Positions 37,570 to 47,008 of a DNA stretch of 64,000 bases are shown piece by piece; position 1 is the first letter of the stretch; the number at the start of each line of letters is the position of its first letter. Origin of the DNA: Jonesiaceae bacterium BS-20 (GTDB taxonomy: Bacteria; Actinomycetota; Actinomycetes; Actinomycetales; Cellulomonadaceae); the NCBI GenBank assembly GCA_039995105.1, contig CP146203.1, positions 1,054,001-1,118,000 of the forward strand. Direction: 5' to 3'. Under the pieces are notes generated by a model. The model saw only the letters and a program-made list of their open reading frames with translations, did no database searches and had not been told where the DNA came from. The translations under genes were made by a program, and so were the position numbers.

Positions 37570-38082
37570 GTGCACTGCCCTTTTTGCCGACATTCAGATT
37601 CTCGCGTTGTGGACTCCCGGACCTCAGATGACGGTTCCGCGATCAGGAGGCGGCGTCAGTGCCCACAATGCATGAAGCGCTTCACCACGATTGAGACTGC
37701 GAGCCTCTCGGTGGTGAAGCGATCCGGCGTGACCGAGCCTTTCAGTCGCCAGAAGGTAATCAACGGTGTTCGCAAGGCATGCCAGGGGCGTCCAGTGTCC
37801 GATGATGACTTGGCATTATTGGCCCAACAGGTGGAGGAATCTATCCGCTCGATGGGTATTGCCGAACTCGAGGCTTACGAGGTAGGGCTGACTATCTTGA
37901 GCCCGCTGCGGGAGCTCGATGAAGTTGCCTACTTGCGGTTCGCGAGTGTCTATCAGGCCTTTGAATCCCTAGAAGACTTCGAAGAAGCGATCGTGTTACT
38001 GCGCCAAGAGCGCGAACGCCAAGAAGCCTTGGCCAAGTCAGATGAAACCGACGAGGAACCCGGTTCCGATCCGAACGAGTAA
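37570..38082 (+). CDS. nrdR: Transcriptional repressor NrdR
   Basis: 170 residues. NrdR represses ribonucleotide-reductase genes in response to ATP/dATP. The N-terminal zinc ribbon has CPFC at residues 3-6 and CPQC at about 31-34, followed by the basic stretch KRFTTIE. The ATP-cone domain is [25 protein letters not shown]. The GTG at 37570 is fixed because the MHCPFC start is universal in the family. AGGAGA lies about 6 nt upstream. An acidic tail ends the protein. No nrd genes lie in the window, so its targets are elsewhere. Confidence 0.97.
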   Translation: MHCPFCRHSDSRVVDSRTSDDGSAIRRRRQCPQCMKRFTTIETASLSVVKRSGVTEPFSRQKVINGVRKACQGRPVSDDDLALLAQQVEESIRSMGIAELEAYEVGLTILSPLRELDEVAYLRFASVYQAFESLEDFEEAIVLLRQERERQEALAKSDETDEEPGSDPNE

Positions 38083-38177
38083 CGTTAACGTTACCGTCGC
38101 CGTTGCTGAGTACTGACTTGCGGTTGGCAGGTAACGAAGGTGACGAGCACGTCGGCAACAGTTTGTTCACGTACTAG

Positions 38178-38215
38178 GCTGGCCCACACTGATGTTCAGT
38201 GTGGGCCAGCATTGT
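38178..38215. terminator. Terminator between nrdR and aldo/keto reductase
   Basis: A perfect 15-bp stem (38178-38192 with 38196-38210) has a TGT loop and is followed by ATTGTTAT. It lies about 95 nt after the nrdR stop, between convergent genes, and could act in both directions. Confidence 0.8.
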
Positions 38216-38302
38216 TATACAGCGACCCGATGGTGGCGGCTCTGTGTGTCTTGCACGCCGCGCCTTGCACACCGCCGCGGTGCAGCCCTCGTGGTTTGGT
38301 CG

Positions 38303-39352
38303 CTACAGGTCGCTTGAACGCGGCGCCCAGAGGTTCAAGCCGCCATCAACTGCAGCCTGATCGATGGCGGTTATCTCATCGCTCGTGAAACTAAGCGCAG
38401 ATACTGCGGCAAGATTCTCATTGAGTTGTTCGAGCGTACGGGCCCCCAGCAGGACACTGGTGACCTGGTCAGTTCGTAGGCACCATGAAATTGCCAGCTG
38501 CGAAAGTGTCTGGCCTCGGTCTTGTGCGATTGTGTGTAGCGCGGACAATGAATCTAGGTTTGCTTGGCTCAGGTAATCCGTGCTGAAGGAACCACCTTGA
38601 GCGGCCCGTGAGTCGCTGGGAACAGCGCCGAGGTACTTGTTGGAAAGGAGCCCTTGGGCCAGCGGTGAGAACGCGATGACGCCGATTCCAGCCTCTGCTG
38701 TGACGTCAAGGACCGAGTCACCAGCGCTGTCCGGTTGTTCAACCCACCGGTTCAACAATGAGTACGACGGTTGGTGCAGGGTGAGGGTGAGGCCGATTTC
38801 CTTCGCAATCGCAATCGCTTCGAGGGTACGCTTGGCCGAGTACGAGGAAATGCCGGCATACAGTGCCCGCCCAGAGTCAACCGCAGTCTTGAGTGCCCCC
38901 ATCGTCTCCTGAAGAGGAGTGTTGGGGTCATAACGGTGGGAATAGAAGACATCGACGTAGTCCAAGCCCATGCGGTTCAAGGATTGGTCTAGCGAGCTCA
39001 GAAGATACTTACGTGAGCCCCCATCACCATAGGGGCCGGGCCACATTGGATACCCGGCCTTGGTCGAGATAACCAACTCGTCACGGTACGGGGCTAGATC
39101 AGCCGCCAAGATTTGGCCAAAGGACTCCTCGGCACTGCCTGGGGGAGGACCATAGTTGTTGGCAAGGTCAAAGTGCGTGACCCCCTGGTCAAACGCTCGG
39201 AAAAGTAGCTCTTTCTGGGCCTGAACCGAGGCTGCTTCGCCAAAGTTTTGCCACAGGCCCAGCGACACTGCGGGGAGAAGGAGTCCGGAGGAACCGGCCC
39301 GGCGGTAGGGCATCAGGCCTTGGTCATAGCGGGATTCGTTAGCGATATACAT
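38303..39352 (-). CDS. Aldo/keto reductase (YghZ/Gpr-like)
   Basis: 349 residues. An NADPH-dependent (beta/alpha)8 reductase. The catalytic tetrad region is visible as FDLANNYGPPPGSAEESFG (Asp and Tyr) and, later, Lys in VISTKAGYPMWPG. VFYSHRYDPNTPLQETMGAL and the cofactor loop LLGARTLEQLNENL follow. The layout resembles E. coli YghZ, an L-glyceraldehyde-3-phosphate reductase that also detoxifies methylglyoxal; the substrate here is not proven. The ATG is at 39352. It is a single-gene unit between a terminator and the serA end. Confidence 0.91.
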   Translation of the reverse strand: MYIANESRYDQGLMPYRRAGSSGLLLPAVSLGLWQNFGEAASVQAQKELLFRAFDQGVTHFDLANNYGPPPGSAEESFGQILAADLAPYRDELVISTKAGYPMWPGPYGDGGSRKYLLSSLDQSLNRMGLDYVDVFYSHRYDPNTPLQETMGALKTAVDSGRALYAGISSYSAKRTLEAIAIAKEIGLTLTLHQPSYSLLNRWVEQPDSAGDSVLDVTAEAGIGVIAFSPLAQGLLSNKYLGAVPSDSRAAQGGSFSTDYLSQANLDSLSALHTIAQDRGQTLSQLAISWCLRTDQVTSVLLGARTLEQLNENLAAVSALSFTSDEITAIDQAAVDGGLNLWAPRSSDL

Positions 39353-39460
39353 GATACTAAGGTACGTGACTTACATCATTTAAAACACTTTGGCCCCCAC
39401 GTGTTGGACTCCGGATGAATCCGGTTGCCGTTCGTGAGGGCCCAAGTTACTACGTGGATG

Positions 39461-40672
39461 TTAGCCAGCCGTTGGCGGCAGCACCCTAATCTTGATGCAC
39501 TGTTCGAGCGCAGAAAGAGCCGAGATTGCGTCGTCAGCAAGTGCCGAACCGACATCGGTGACCACGTAACCAATTTCGCCACGGGTAGCTAACAGTTGCC
39601 CGTCAATGTTGGCTCCGTGCTCTGCCAGGATGTTGTTGACCGCTGCAAGTACTCCCGGGGTGTTGCGGTGCAAGAATGCAATCCGAGAAACACCGGTGGT
39701 GGACTCGAGCGCCAGGTTCGGTAGGTTGACCGAGAGAGTCGTTGAACCCGTCCGCAGGAAGTCCTTGAGCTTGTTGGCAACAAAGACACCGATGCTCTCT
39801 TGGGCCTCAATGGTCGAACCACCAATGTGAGGGGTCAAGATGACGTTAGGCAAGCCGCGCAGCTCGGAGTCGAACTGGTCTCCGCGCTTCTTTGGCTCAA
39901 CCGGGAACACGTCTACTGCGGCACCGGAAATATGACCTGACAGGATCGCGTTGCGCAGTGAGGAGTTATCCATAACAAAGCCGCGGGACAGGTTCAAGAA
40001 CACTGCTCCCGGCTTCATCTGGGAGAACTGGGCCTCACCAAACAGGCCAGCGTTACCCGGCCGGCCATCGACGTGAATCGTGACAATGTCAGACTCACCC
40101 AACAGCTCGTTTAGGGAAGTTGCCCGGCGCGCGTTTCCGAGCGCCAGCTTTTCTGCGGTGTCGTAGAAGACTACGGACATTCCGAGGTTCTCGGCCAGAA
40201 CTGAAAGCTGAGTTCCGATGTTTCCGTAACCGATGATTCCCAAAGTCTTGCCGCGAATCTCGTGGGCGCCGTCGGCGGTCTTGTCCCAGATGCCGTCGTG
40301 CAAAGCCTTGTCACGCTCGGTCAAGCGGCGGGTCAGAGAAATTATCTCCGCAATCGCCAGCTCAACTACCGAGCGGGTGTTTGAGAAAGGTGCGTTAAAC
40401 GCAGCAACTCCGTGCTGCGCAGCGGCCTTCAAATCGATCTGGTTGGTGCCAATACAAAAAGCGCCAACCGCAACGAGATCTGGGCAGGCTTCAATGACCC
40501 GCGCGGTGACGTTGGTCTTGGAGCGGATACCAAGAAATTGGACGCCTTGAAGAGCCTCAATGAGTTCGTCTTCATCGAGCGCGCCCGAACGAGTGGTGAC
40601 CTCAACGCCGTTGGCAGCAAGGATCTCCACTGACAGTGGGTGAACATTTTCTAAAAGCAGGGCCTTAAGCAC
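39461..40672 (-). CDS. serA: D-3-phosphoglycerate dehydrogenase
   Basis: 403 residues. First step of serine synthesis: oxidation of 3-phosphoglycerate with NAD. The cofactor motif is GIIGYGNIGTQLSVL. The active-site His is in ILTPHIGGSTIEAQESIG. A C-terminal ACT domain (about residues 330-403, RIAFLHRNTPGVLAAVNNI) is where serine can inhibit. The length is like the compact E. coli enzyme, not the 530-residue mycobacterial type with an extra domain. The start is the GTG at 40672. It stands alone, with 99 nt to the next gene. Confidence 0.95.
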   Translation of the reverse strand: MLKALLLENVHPLSVEILAANGVEVTTRSGALDEDELIEALQGVQFLGIRSKTNVTARVIEACPDLVAVGAFCIGTNQIDLKAAAQHGVAAFNAPFSNTRSVVELAIAEIISLTRRLTERDKALHDGIWDKTADGAHEIRGKTLGIIGYGNIGTQLSVLAENLGMSVVFYDTAEKLALGNARRATSLNELLGESDIVTIHVDGRPGNAGLFGEAQFSQMKPGAVFLNLSRGFVMDNSSLRNAILSGHISGAAVDVFPVEPKKRGDQFDSELRGLPNVILTPHIGGSTIEAQESIGVFVANKLKDFLRTGSTTLSVNLPNLALESTTGVSRIAFLHRNTPGVLAAVNNILAEHGANIDGQLLATRGEIGYVVTDVGSALADDAISALSALEQCIKIRVLPPTAG

Positions 40673-40771
40673 AGTGCTATCGTCCCCCCGTATCTAGAAT
40701 TCTCCAAATGGGTCTTGATTCATGGACGCCCCAAACGAAGTCTTTGCGAGCAAAAATTAGGGGATTAGGCA

Positions 40772-42985
40772 TCATAGACCTGCCGGGAGTGGCTGGTGGT
40801 GGACAACGATCAATTCTTGCGTGGGCCGCGTCATTGCAACGTACAGATCGGAAGCGTTGCGGTTCTCAGTCAATATTTCTTGGGGATCGACGAGGATGAC
40901 TCCGTCGTATTCGAGGCCCTTCGATTCCGTGGAAATAATCACAGATACGAGCGGGTCATTTCCGTCCATCATGGTGCCGACGGCTTGCTCAACGGCTGTG
41001 GCCACTTGGTCGTAACGAGACTGAGGAGTGATAACGGCAACGCGGCCAATCTGGTCACTAATCAGCCGGTCGGCTGCCTGTGCCGCAAATTTTGCGACGG
41101 TACCTACCAGTTCCTGGGGGGCGACTAGGTAAGTGGTCAGGGATCCCGGGACTGAACGAGCCGAGGTTAGCTCTGAAATCGGCAGATTTGCGGCGGTTGC
41201 TACCTCACCAGCGGTTTGAGCGATCTCAGCAGGGGTACGGTAGTTAATGGTGAGGTCGCTGCGGCGCCAGTTGTCGCCCAGCAGGGGATCGAGCATCTGT
41301 TGCCAGGACCGTGCCCCGGCGCTCGATGAGGTCTGCGCGACGTCACCAACAATGGTCATAGATCGGGTTGGGCACCGCCGCAGCAACATCCGCCACGCCA
41401 TGGCAGACAGTTCTTGGGCTTCATCAACAATCACGTGGGCGTAGGTCCATGTACGGTCCTTGCCAGCTCGTTCCGCGGTCGTGAGACGGCTGCCGCTCGA
41501 GACAAAGCGAGAAGAGAGCATCTGGGCGTTGACTAATGGGTTGTTTGAATTCTCTAGGACCTGACGCGCATATTCGAGCGCCTCTTGCTGCTCGGCCTCG
41601 GCGATCTTTGCCGCAGCCTGGGCCACGGTGTCTTCCATTCCCAACAACTCAGCGGCCTCATCCAGGAGCGGAATATCCGCCTCGGTCCAAGGAGAGCCGG
41701 CGGGACGCACAAGGAGCGCACGCTGTGCAGCGGAAAGCTCCGGCCCTGCCTGAGCTAACCTGTGGGGCTTGATGTACAGGTCTTCCAAGAGCCGCTCGGG
41801 AGTGATGGGGAACCAGGCGATGTTGAGTGCGACCCGAATTTCCTTGGTGCTGCGCAACTCTTCGATAATCTCACCGCGATCCGCCGGATCAATGGCGTAG
41901 GCCATGTCGTCGACGTATTGCTGACCTAACCGATTGAGCATTTCCTTGACAAAAATACGCCGGGCAATGTTGTGCGGCTTGTTTGTGCGGCGGGCCTTGA
42001 ACATCGCATCGCGGATGTCACGGCGGCGAATAACTAGGTCATGGCCATCGACGCGAATCTTGATATCGGCCGCGGGTACCCGTTCGCGGGCCTTGATTGC
42101 GCGTTTAATAATCTTGGCGAAAATTGGCTTACCCTTGATCACCGCTACTTCGGGAGCCTCGAGCGCCGTGGCTGAGACACCGGGAAGGAGGGAGCCAATG
42201 GTTGCGCTGACGACCCCGGTTTCACCAAGGGCAGGCAACACTTGGTCGATGTAGCGCAGGAATGCTTGGCTAGGGCCAATCAGCAGCACCCCAGAACGCT
42301 CAAGCAACCTGCGGTGAGCGTAGAGCAGGTAGGCGGCACGGTGCAGAGCAACCGCGGTCTTTCCGGTCCCCGGGCCACCTTGGACCACGAGAGCGCCCTG
42401 GAGCTGCCCTCGAATGATCTCATCTTGCTCGCTTTGAATGGTGGCAACAATATCGCTCATGTGACCGGTGCGCCCCGTTGCCATAGCCGCCAACAGTGCG
42501 CCCTCGCCCGTGAGGTTGAGTTTCTCTTGTTCTTCGGTCGTGAGGTTCAGGTTGAGGATCTCATCTTCTACCCCGGTCACCTCGCGCTGCTTGGTAATGA
42601 GGTGACGGCGCCGTACTACGTCGTCACGGCGGGCAGCAGTGGCCCGGTAAAACGGTTGGGCGGCATCGGCGCGCCAGTCCGTGAGGAGCGAATTATGTTC
42701 TTCGTCGGAAAGCCCAATCCGGCCAATGTACCGGGTTGACGTGTCATCAAAATCGAGGCGACCAAAGACCAACCGGTCTTCAACGGCATCGAGAAGCGCC
42801 ACCCGGTCCTCGTATAGCGTGGCAAACGAGTCCCTCTCGCTACGATTTTGAGGCGACCCGCTGGGGCCCGCGCGGCGCACCGATTTCAGCCGGTTATTTG
42901 CCACTCGCCGGAGCTCATCCAAGCGGTCATACATGGTGGTGACGGCCTGTTGCTCTGCCTGAAAGTCTGGGTTGGGCTGTGACAC
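40772..42985 (-). CDS. HelD-like UvrD/Rep-family helicase
   Basis: 737 residues. A superfamily 1 ATPase: Walker A VQGGPGTGKTAVALHR at about residues 197-212, Walker B IVDEAQELSAMAWRML, motif IV TINYRTPAEIA and a C-terminal ATPase motif ending in LYVAMTRPTQEL. The N-terminal coiled stretch (QAEQQAVTTMYDRLDELR) and the length match HelD, which binds RNA polymerase and frees stalled complexes. I use the GTG at 42985 with AAGGGA upstream; the open frame to 43297 runs without sense into the next promoter region. It is divergent from the PAC2 gene. Confidence 0.9.
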   Translation of the reverse strand: MSQPNPDFQAEQQAVTTMYDRLDELRRVANNRLKSVRRAGPSGSPQNRSERDSFATLYEDRVALLDAVEDRLVFGRLDFDDTSTRYIGRIGLSDEEHNSLLTDWRADAAQPFYRATAARRDDVVRRRHLITKQREVTGVEDEILNLNLTTEEQEKLNLTGEGALLAAMATGRTGHMSDIVATIQSEQDEIIRGQLQGALVVQGGPGTGKTAVALHRAAYLLYAHRRLLERSGVLLIGPSQAFLRYIDQVLPALGETGVVSATIGSLLPGVSATALEAPEVAVIKGKPIFAKIIKRAIKARERVPAADIKIRVDGHDLVIRRRDIRDAMFKARRTNKPHNIARRIFVKEMLNRLGQQYVDDMAYAIDPADRGEIIEELRSTKEIRVALNIAWFPITPERLLEDLYIKPHRLAQAGPELSAAQRALLVRPAGSPWTEADIPLLDEAAELLGMEDTVAQAAAKIAEAEQQEALEYARQVLENSNNPLVNAQMLSSRFVSSGSRLTTAERAGKDRTWTYAHVIVDEAQELSAMAWRMLLRRCPTRSMTIVGDVAQTSSSAGARSWQQMLDPLLGDNWRRSDLTINYRTPAEIAQTAGEVATAANLPISELTSARSVPGSLTTYLVAPQELVGTVAKFAAQAADRLISDQIGRVAVITPQSRYDQVATAVEQAVGTMMDGNDPLVSVIISTESKGLEYDGVILVDPQEILTENRNASDLYVAMTRPTQELIVVHHQPLPAGL

Positions 42986-43144
42986 TTTGGTCCCTTCAAA
43001 AGGCGCACAATTTCCTGCACACTGCGTAATGGCAGACCGTCTATTATCCCCTATTTTGGCTGGTGGAACAAAACACCGTGAATCGTGGTTGGGTACTGTT
43101 GTAGGACCACGTTGATAACCAGCAATTTTCAGGAGAGACCTTTC

Positions 43145-44077
43145 GTGCGTAGCCCACGTGATCTGTATGAACTCAATGATCAAGTTAGTGAGCACCTGCG
43201 TGCACGTTCTCAGGAGCACCGGGTGGGTCCGGTGCTGGTCGTTGCGCTTAAGGGATTTATCGATGCCGGAAATGTTGGCGCGATAACGGTTGAGCACCTG
43301 CTGGGTCTAGCAACCGCGAGGCGGTTCACCACGTTTGACCATGATTCACTCATTGACTACCGCGCCAAGCGCCCGGTCATGACCTTTGATACCAATCGAT
43401 GGACCAGTTATGCCGAGCCCGAGATCGCAATCGAGCTACTCCAAGACAATGAAGGAACCGAGTTTCTCCTGATGCACGGGGCTGAGCCGGACCGTTCTTG
43501 GAACGCATTTGTCGCCGCGGTGACCGAGCTTATTCGGGAATATAATGTTTCCCTAGTGGTCTCGGCGTACGGGATCCCGATGGGCATTCCGCACACCCGG
43601 CCACTATCCATCACCATGCACGCCACCAACGAAGCGCTCTTGGGCGACGAGAAAGCGTGGATGGGCAAAGTGCAGGTCCCAGGTAGCGCCGTGAACCTGC
43701 TTGAGTTCCGTCTTGCGGACTCTCACATCGACGCGGTTGGCGTGGCAGTGCACGTACCGCACTACCTTGCGCAATCACAGTATCCGCCGGCAGCCATGAG
43801 TGCCTTGACCCGAGTTGAGGGGCTCACCGGCTTGGATTTCAATGTGTTGGGGCTAGGGAAACAAGCCGAGGACGCCCTCGAGGAAGTCACCAAACAGATT
43901 GAGCAATCCAGTGATGCTCAAGAGATGGTGACCGGCCTAGAAAATCAGTACGACGCATTTATGGCGGCGCACGCTTCTGATTCCCTGCTCGCCACGGATG
44001 AGCACATGCCAACGGCAGACGAACTTGGTGCGGAATTCGAACGGTTCTTGGCCCAGCGCCACGACGACGACAAGTAA
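43145..44077 (+). CDS. PAC2-family protein
   Basis: 310 residues. The PAC2 (proteasome assembly chaperone) fold is indicated by ALKGFIDAGNVGAITVEHLLG at the start and SAYGIPMGIPHTRP in the middle, with a Gly-rich fold like purine nucleoside phosphorylases. It is widespread in actinobacteria, including ones without proteasomes; its role there is not clear. The GTG at 43145 is chosen because AGGAGAG lies about 7 nt upstream. The C-terminal 50 residues are acidic and helical. It is transcribed alone; the next gene points the other way. Confidence 0.88.
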   Translation: MRSPRDLYELNDQVSEHLRARSQEHRVGPVLVVALKGFIDAGNVGAITVEHLLGLATARRFTTFDHDSLIDYRAKRPVMTFDTNRWTSYAEPEIAIELLQDNEGTEFLLMHGAEPDRSWNAFVAAVTELIREYNVSLVVSAYGIPMGIPHTRPLSITMHATNEALLGDEKAWMGKVQVPGSAVNLLEFRLADSHIDAVGVAVHVPHYLAQSQYPPAAMSALTRVEGLTGLDFNVLGLGKQAEDALEEVTKQIEQSSDAQEMVTGLENQYDAFMAAHASDSLLATDEHMPTADELGAEFERFLAQRHDDDK

Positions 44078-44118
44078 CACCGGTTTGATTCGGTGGGCGT
44101 AGCTACCGCTGCAACCTG

Positions 44119-45168
44119 CTAGGTTGCAGCCAAATCACCTTGAGCTAACTGATCTGAGTGAGCTTCGCCCGCCGGGTCGCTTGGTACCGGGTCCCGCAGA
44201 ACCGGGGCATTGCGGGCAAACATCAAGCTGTCGGCCCCGGAGGCAATCTGTGCTGGCACAGCGAGGGAGCGTAGTCTGCGACCCAATTGCGCACCGTCGA
44301 GGTCAATGGCGGTTTCTTCGGTCTGCCGGGCCACTTCCGGCTCGGTAGCGTCAACCTGTGCGCAATCCTGCGGGTCTTTAGCTAGCAGCGGCTTCACCAG
44401 TGCAAGGACGAGGTTGCCGTATCGCCGGCCCTTCAACAACGCAGGTTCCGAGATCAAAGCGACGTCAGGCTCATGCTTGACCTGACCGCCTGCGGACTCA
44501 AGTTCCGTTCGGAAGTCGCGTTGGGCCTGCCACAACGTGGCGATCTCGCGGCGTGCGTGGGTCAGCGGAGGGCGGTCCGCACAGTTGATCAAGTACATGC
44601 CGCCGGGCCGCAATACCCTGAGCGCTTCCATGGTGAACTCGAGCGTAATCAAATGTTCGGGTGTCACCGTGCCATCAAAAACATCGCGGATAATCACGTC
44701 GGCGCTACCGTCGCGCATGCGGGCCAATTCGGCGCGGGCGTCCCCCGTGCGTAGTCGCAAGCGAGGCGCTCGCGGGAGATCAAACCAAGACCGGGCGTAT
44801 TCCAAGAGTTCGCCGTCAATGTCCACGCCGATCTGGCGGGAATTTGGGCGAATGTGTTCGATAGCACGTGCCATGGTGCAGCCGGCTGCGCCTAAGTGAA
44901 CCACGCGGATTGGACCGGGTGGGAACTCTTCAAGAGCCGCAAGCATGATTTCCATGTATTCAAAACCCACGTTGACCGGGTTATCTAAGTCGATAAATGA
45001 ACTCGGGGCGTTGTCGATGAAAACGGTCAAGGACCGGGCATTGTCGCGGTCAGCCTCGAGATGGACTTGCGAGTATTTGGTGCGTACCGGAGCATCGGGC
45101 AGTTCGGGTGCAGCCGGTGATGTCACAGGGAAGCGGGATGATGGATTTGAAGATTTCTTGCGGGCCAT
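44119..45168 (-). CDS. Spermidine-synthase-like SAM-dependent protein
   Basis: 349 residues. A Rossmann-type domain of the polyamine-synthase family: motif I VVHLGAAGCTMARAIEH, the acidic end of strand 2 IGVDIDGELLEYAR and the catalytic-loop-like RDVFDGTV. The proton-abstracting Asp of true synthases lies in an altered context, so it may be a diverged methyltransferase. An N-terminal basic Ser/Pro-rich segment and an 80-residue C-terminal tail (after KPLLAKDPQD) lie outside the domain. I start at the ATG 45168. It is divergent from the SOS-controlled HEPN-dinB operon, sharing an 83-nt gap. Confidence 0.8.
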   Translation of the reverse strand: MARKKSSNPSSRFPVTSPAAPELPDAPVRTKYSQVHLEADRDNARSLTVFIDNAPSSFIDLDNPVNVGFEYMEIMLAALEEFPPGPIRVVHLGAAGCTMARAIEHIRPNSRQIGVDIDGELLEYARSWFDLPRAPRLRLRTGDARAELARMRDGSADVIIRDVFDGTVTPEHLITLEFTMEALRVLRPGGMYLINCADRPPLTHARREIATLWQAQRDFRTELESAGGQVKHEPDVALISEPALLKGRRYGNLVLALVKPLLAKDPQDCAQVDATEPEVARQTEETAIDLDGAQLGRRLRSLAVPAQIASGADSLMFARNAPVLRDPVPSDPAGEAHSDQLAQGDLAAT

Positions 45169-45199
45169 ACCTCTATTGTGGCCCAAGATTGTAGAACAC

Positions 45200-45229
45200 T
45201 TGACTAGCATCGAACTTGTGTTCGATAAT
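45200..45229 (+). promoter_or_regulatory. Promoter with nested perfect LexA box for the HEPN-dinB operon
   Basis: TTGACT (45200-45205) and GATAAT (45224-45229) are 18 nt apart, a good sigma-70-type promoter. Between them lies TCGAACTTGTGTTCGA (45210-45225), which matches all 12 fixed positions of the actinobacterial LexA consensus and is the best SOS box in the window. Bound LexA would cover the spacer and the first bases of the -10. Confidence 0.92.
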
Positions 45230-45251
45230 AAGGCAGGGAGGTGTAACTAAG

Positions 45252-45710
45252 ATGACTGATCTTTTAGAAGCTCCAGCGGTAGTGGCACAGGGTGGAGCCG
45301 GGCGGTTGAACGTTCCTGCGAACCGGTTGTTGCGCGGAGCGGAAGCGCAGTTACGCCAGGCGCGCCGTCCCGACGAAGTTTTTGAACGCTTCGCTCACAC
45401 GCACTACGCGGCGTTGCGGTTGGTGGGGGCAGTTGTTGCGGTTTCAGAAACTGCGAAACGAATCCCGCGGGGGCACAGCCCGTGGGATCGTCTGATTCGC
45501 ACGGTGCCCGAGTTGGCGCACTGGGCGTTGCGGTTTGAAGGTGCTGCAAAGGTGCGTGCTGCCTTGGACGCTGGCAACTTTGCCGCGGTTGACCTTGCTG
45601 GAGTCGAGCGTTGGATCGCTTTGACTGAAGAGTTTAGGGCCGGTGTGTTTACTTGGTTCGGGCTGGATCCGTTGTTGGATTTTGATTCCCAGTACACTTT
45701 TGTCCCATGA
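45252..45710 (+). CDS. SAV_6107-family HEPN-domain protein
   Basis: 152 residues, mostly helical. The sequence LLRGAEAQLRQARRPDEVF ... HTHYAALRLVGA and WDRLIRTVPELAHWALRF fits the SAV_6107 HEPN family, known in actinobacteria beside polymerase genes. An R-x4-H pattern is present (Arg46 to His51), as in RNase-type HEPN domains, but it lies in an early helix and may not be catalytic. GGAGGTG lies 8 nt upstream of the ATG at 45252. It overlaps dinB by 4 nt and shares the LexA-controlled promoter, so it should be made only on DNA damage. Confidence 0.85.
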   Translation: MTDLLEAPAVVAQGGAGRLNVPANRLLRGAEAQLRQARRPDEVFERFAHTHYAALRLVGAVVAVSETAKRIPRGHSPWDRLIRTVPELAHWALRFEGAAKVRAALDAGNFAAVDLAGVERWIALTEEFRAGVFTWFGLDPLLDFDSQYTFVP

Positions 45711-46996
45711 GTGCGGGGCAAAGAGTTGAAGGTGCCAAGAGGGACTGGGGCACAGATGAGTCTGGGTGTGCAATATTGCACGTGGACATGGATGCGTTCT
45801 TTGCCTCGATAGAAGTGGCCCGCAATCCGCACCTACGTGGGCTCCCGGTCGTGGTCGCTGGGGCCGAGCGATCGGTTGTGCTTGCCGCAACATATGAGGC
45901 TCGGAAGTTTGGGATTCACTCTGCGATGCCTACCATGCGAGCACGGAATCTGGCTCCCACGGCTGTATTTCTGGAACCTGATATTGAATATTACCGGTGG
46001 GTTTCTAGCCAGGTAATGGAAATTTTTGCCAATGTAACGCCACTCGTTGAGCAAGTGAGTGTCGATGAAGCGTTCTTAGATGTCAGTGGTGTGCGCAGGC
46101 TCTCGGGCGGCCCCTTAGTGATTGCTCAGGGTATTCGGGAGCAGGTTGTTCGGCTATTCGGAATCACCTGCAGTGTGGGTGTTGCGCGCAACAAGTTTGT
46201 TGCCAAGTTGGCCTCAACTCATTCCAAGCCGGATGGTCTCATGCTCATCCCGGATGCTGCGACGGTCGAGTTTTTACACGCTCTGCCGGTGGGGGCATTG
46301 TGGGGGGTTGGGGCTAAGACAAACGAAACTTTGGCTAAATGGGGGATTGAGTCCGTTGCCCAACTCGCCCATACCCAGGTTCCGCATTTAGCGAACATGG
46401 TTGGCCTGGCGGCGGCATCACATTTGCACAACTTGGCGTGGGGGATTGATGCGCGCAAGGTGGAGACCCACACTCCGGAAAAGAGCATCGGTGCCGATTT
46501 CACATTCGGTGCAGATACGGATGACCTCAGCGTGTTGGACAGGAAAATACTGGAACTCGCGGGCCGGTGCGGTGTGCGTCTGCGGGCTGACGGCCTTGGC
46601 GCAAAGACGGTGTCGGTACGGGTGCGCTTGGCCGATTTCACGGCTAAGACGCGGGCTCGGACCCTTGTTTCGGTGACCCAGTCAACCGCGGAAATAACTG
46701 AGGTTGCTCGTCAGCTTCTTCGGGAGGTTGACCTCGGTGGGCAGGAGGTTCGGCTTGTCGGTGTGCGTACCGAAAATCTGGCGCAGATGGAGGGTGCGCC
46801 AATCCAGATGACCTTGGAGGACTCGCTGTCTGAGGCCAGTGTGCAACGCGGGGCTTCGGAACATGTCATGGATGAAGTACGCAGGCGGTTTGGGAGCGAA
46901 TCAATCACACTGGGTAGCCAAACTCGAGGTTTGACTTCCAACACTCGAGTTGACCCACTATCCTTAGGTAATAGGACAAGTCCAACTTCTCAATAA
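45707..46996 (+). CDS. dinB: DNA polymerase IV (Y-family)
   Basis: 429 residues. This translesion polymerase bypasses damaged bases at the cost of errors. The palm motifs are HVDMDAFFASIEV (metal Asp residues) and SVDEAFLDV. GVARNKFVAKLAS and the helix-hairpin-helix GVGAKTNETLAKWG follow. The little-finger domain runs to about residue 370. The C-terminus has no clear beta-clamp motif that I can name. The ATGA overlap with the HEPN gene shows coupling, and a perfect LexA box controls both. Confidence 0.96.
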   Translation: MSAGQRVEGAKRDWGTDESGCAILHVDMDAFFASIEVARNPHLRGLPVVVAGAERSVVLAATYEARKFGIHSAMPTMRARNLAPTAVFLEPDIEYYRWVSSQVMEIFANVTPLVEQVSVDEAFLDVSGVRRLSGGPLVIAQGIREQVVRLFGITCSVGVARNKFVAKLASTHSKPDGLMLIPDAATVEFLHALPVGALWGVGAKTNETLAKWGIESVAQLAHTQVPHLANMVGLAAASHLHNLAWGIDARKVETHTPEKSIGADFTFGADTDDLSVLDRKILELAGRCGVRLRADGLGAKTVSVRVRLADFTAKTRARTLVSVTQSTAEITEVARQLLREVDLGGQEVRLVGVRTENLAQMEGAPIQMTLEDSLSEASVQRGASEHVMDEVRRRFGSESITLGSQTRGLTSNTRVDPLSLGNRTSPTSQ

Positions 46997-47008
46997 CCGG
47001 GGGTGCAA

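Noticed and set aside
42986-43297. 104-codon N-terminal extension of the HelD-like helicase
   Set aside because: It overlaps the divergent PAC2 gene start, and the GTG at 42985 has a good AAGGGA site and begins the conserved coiled region.
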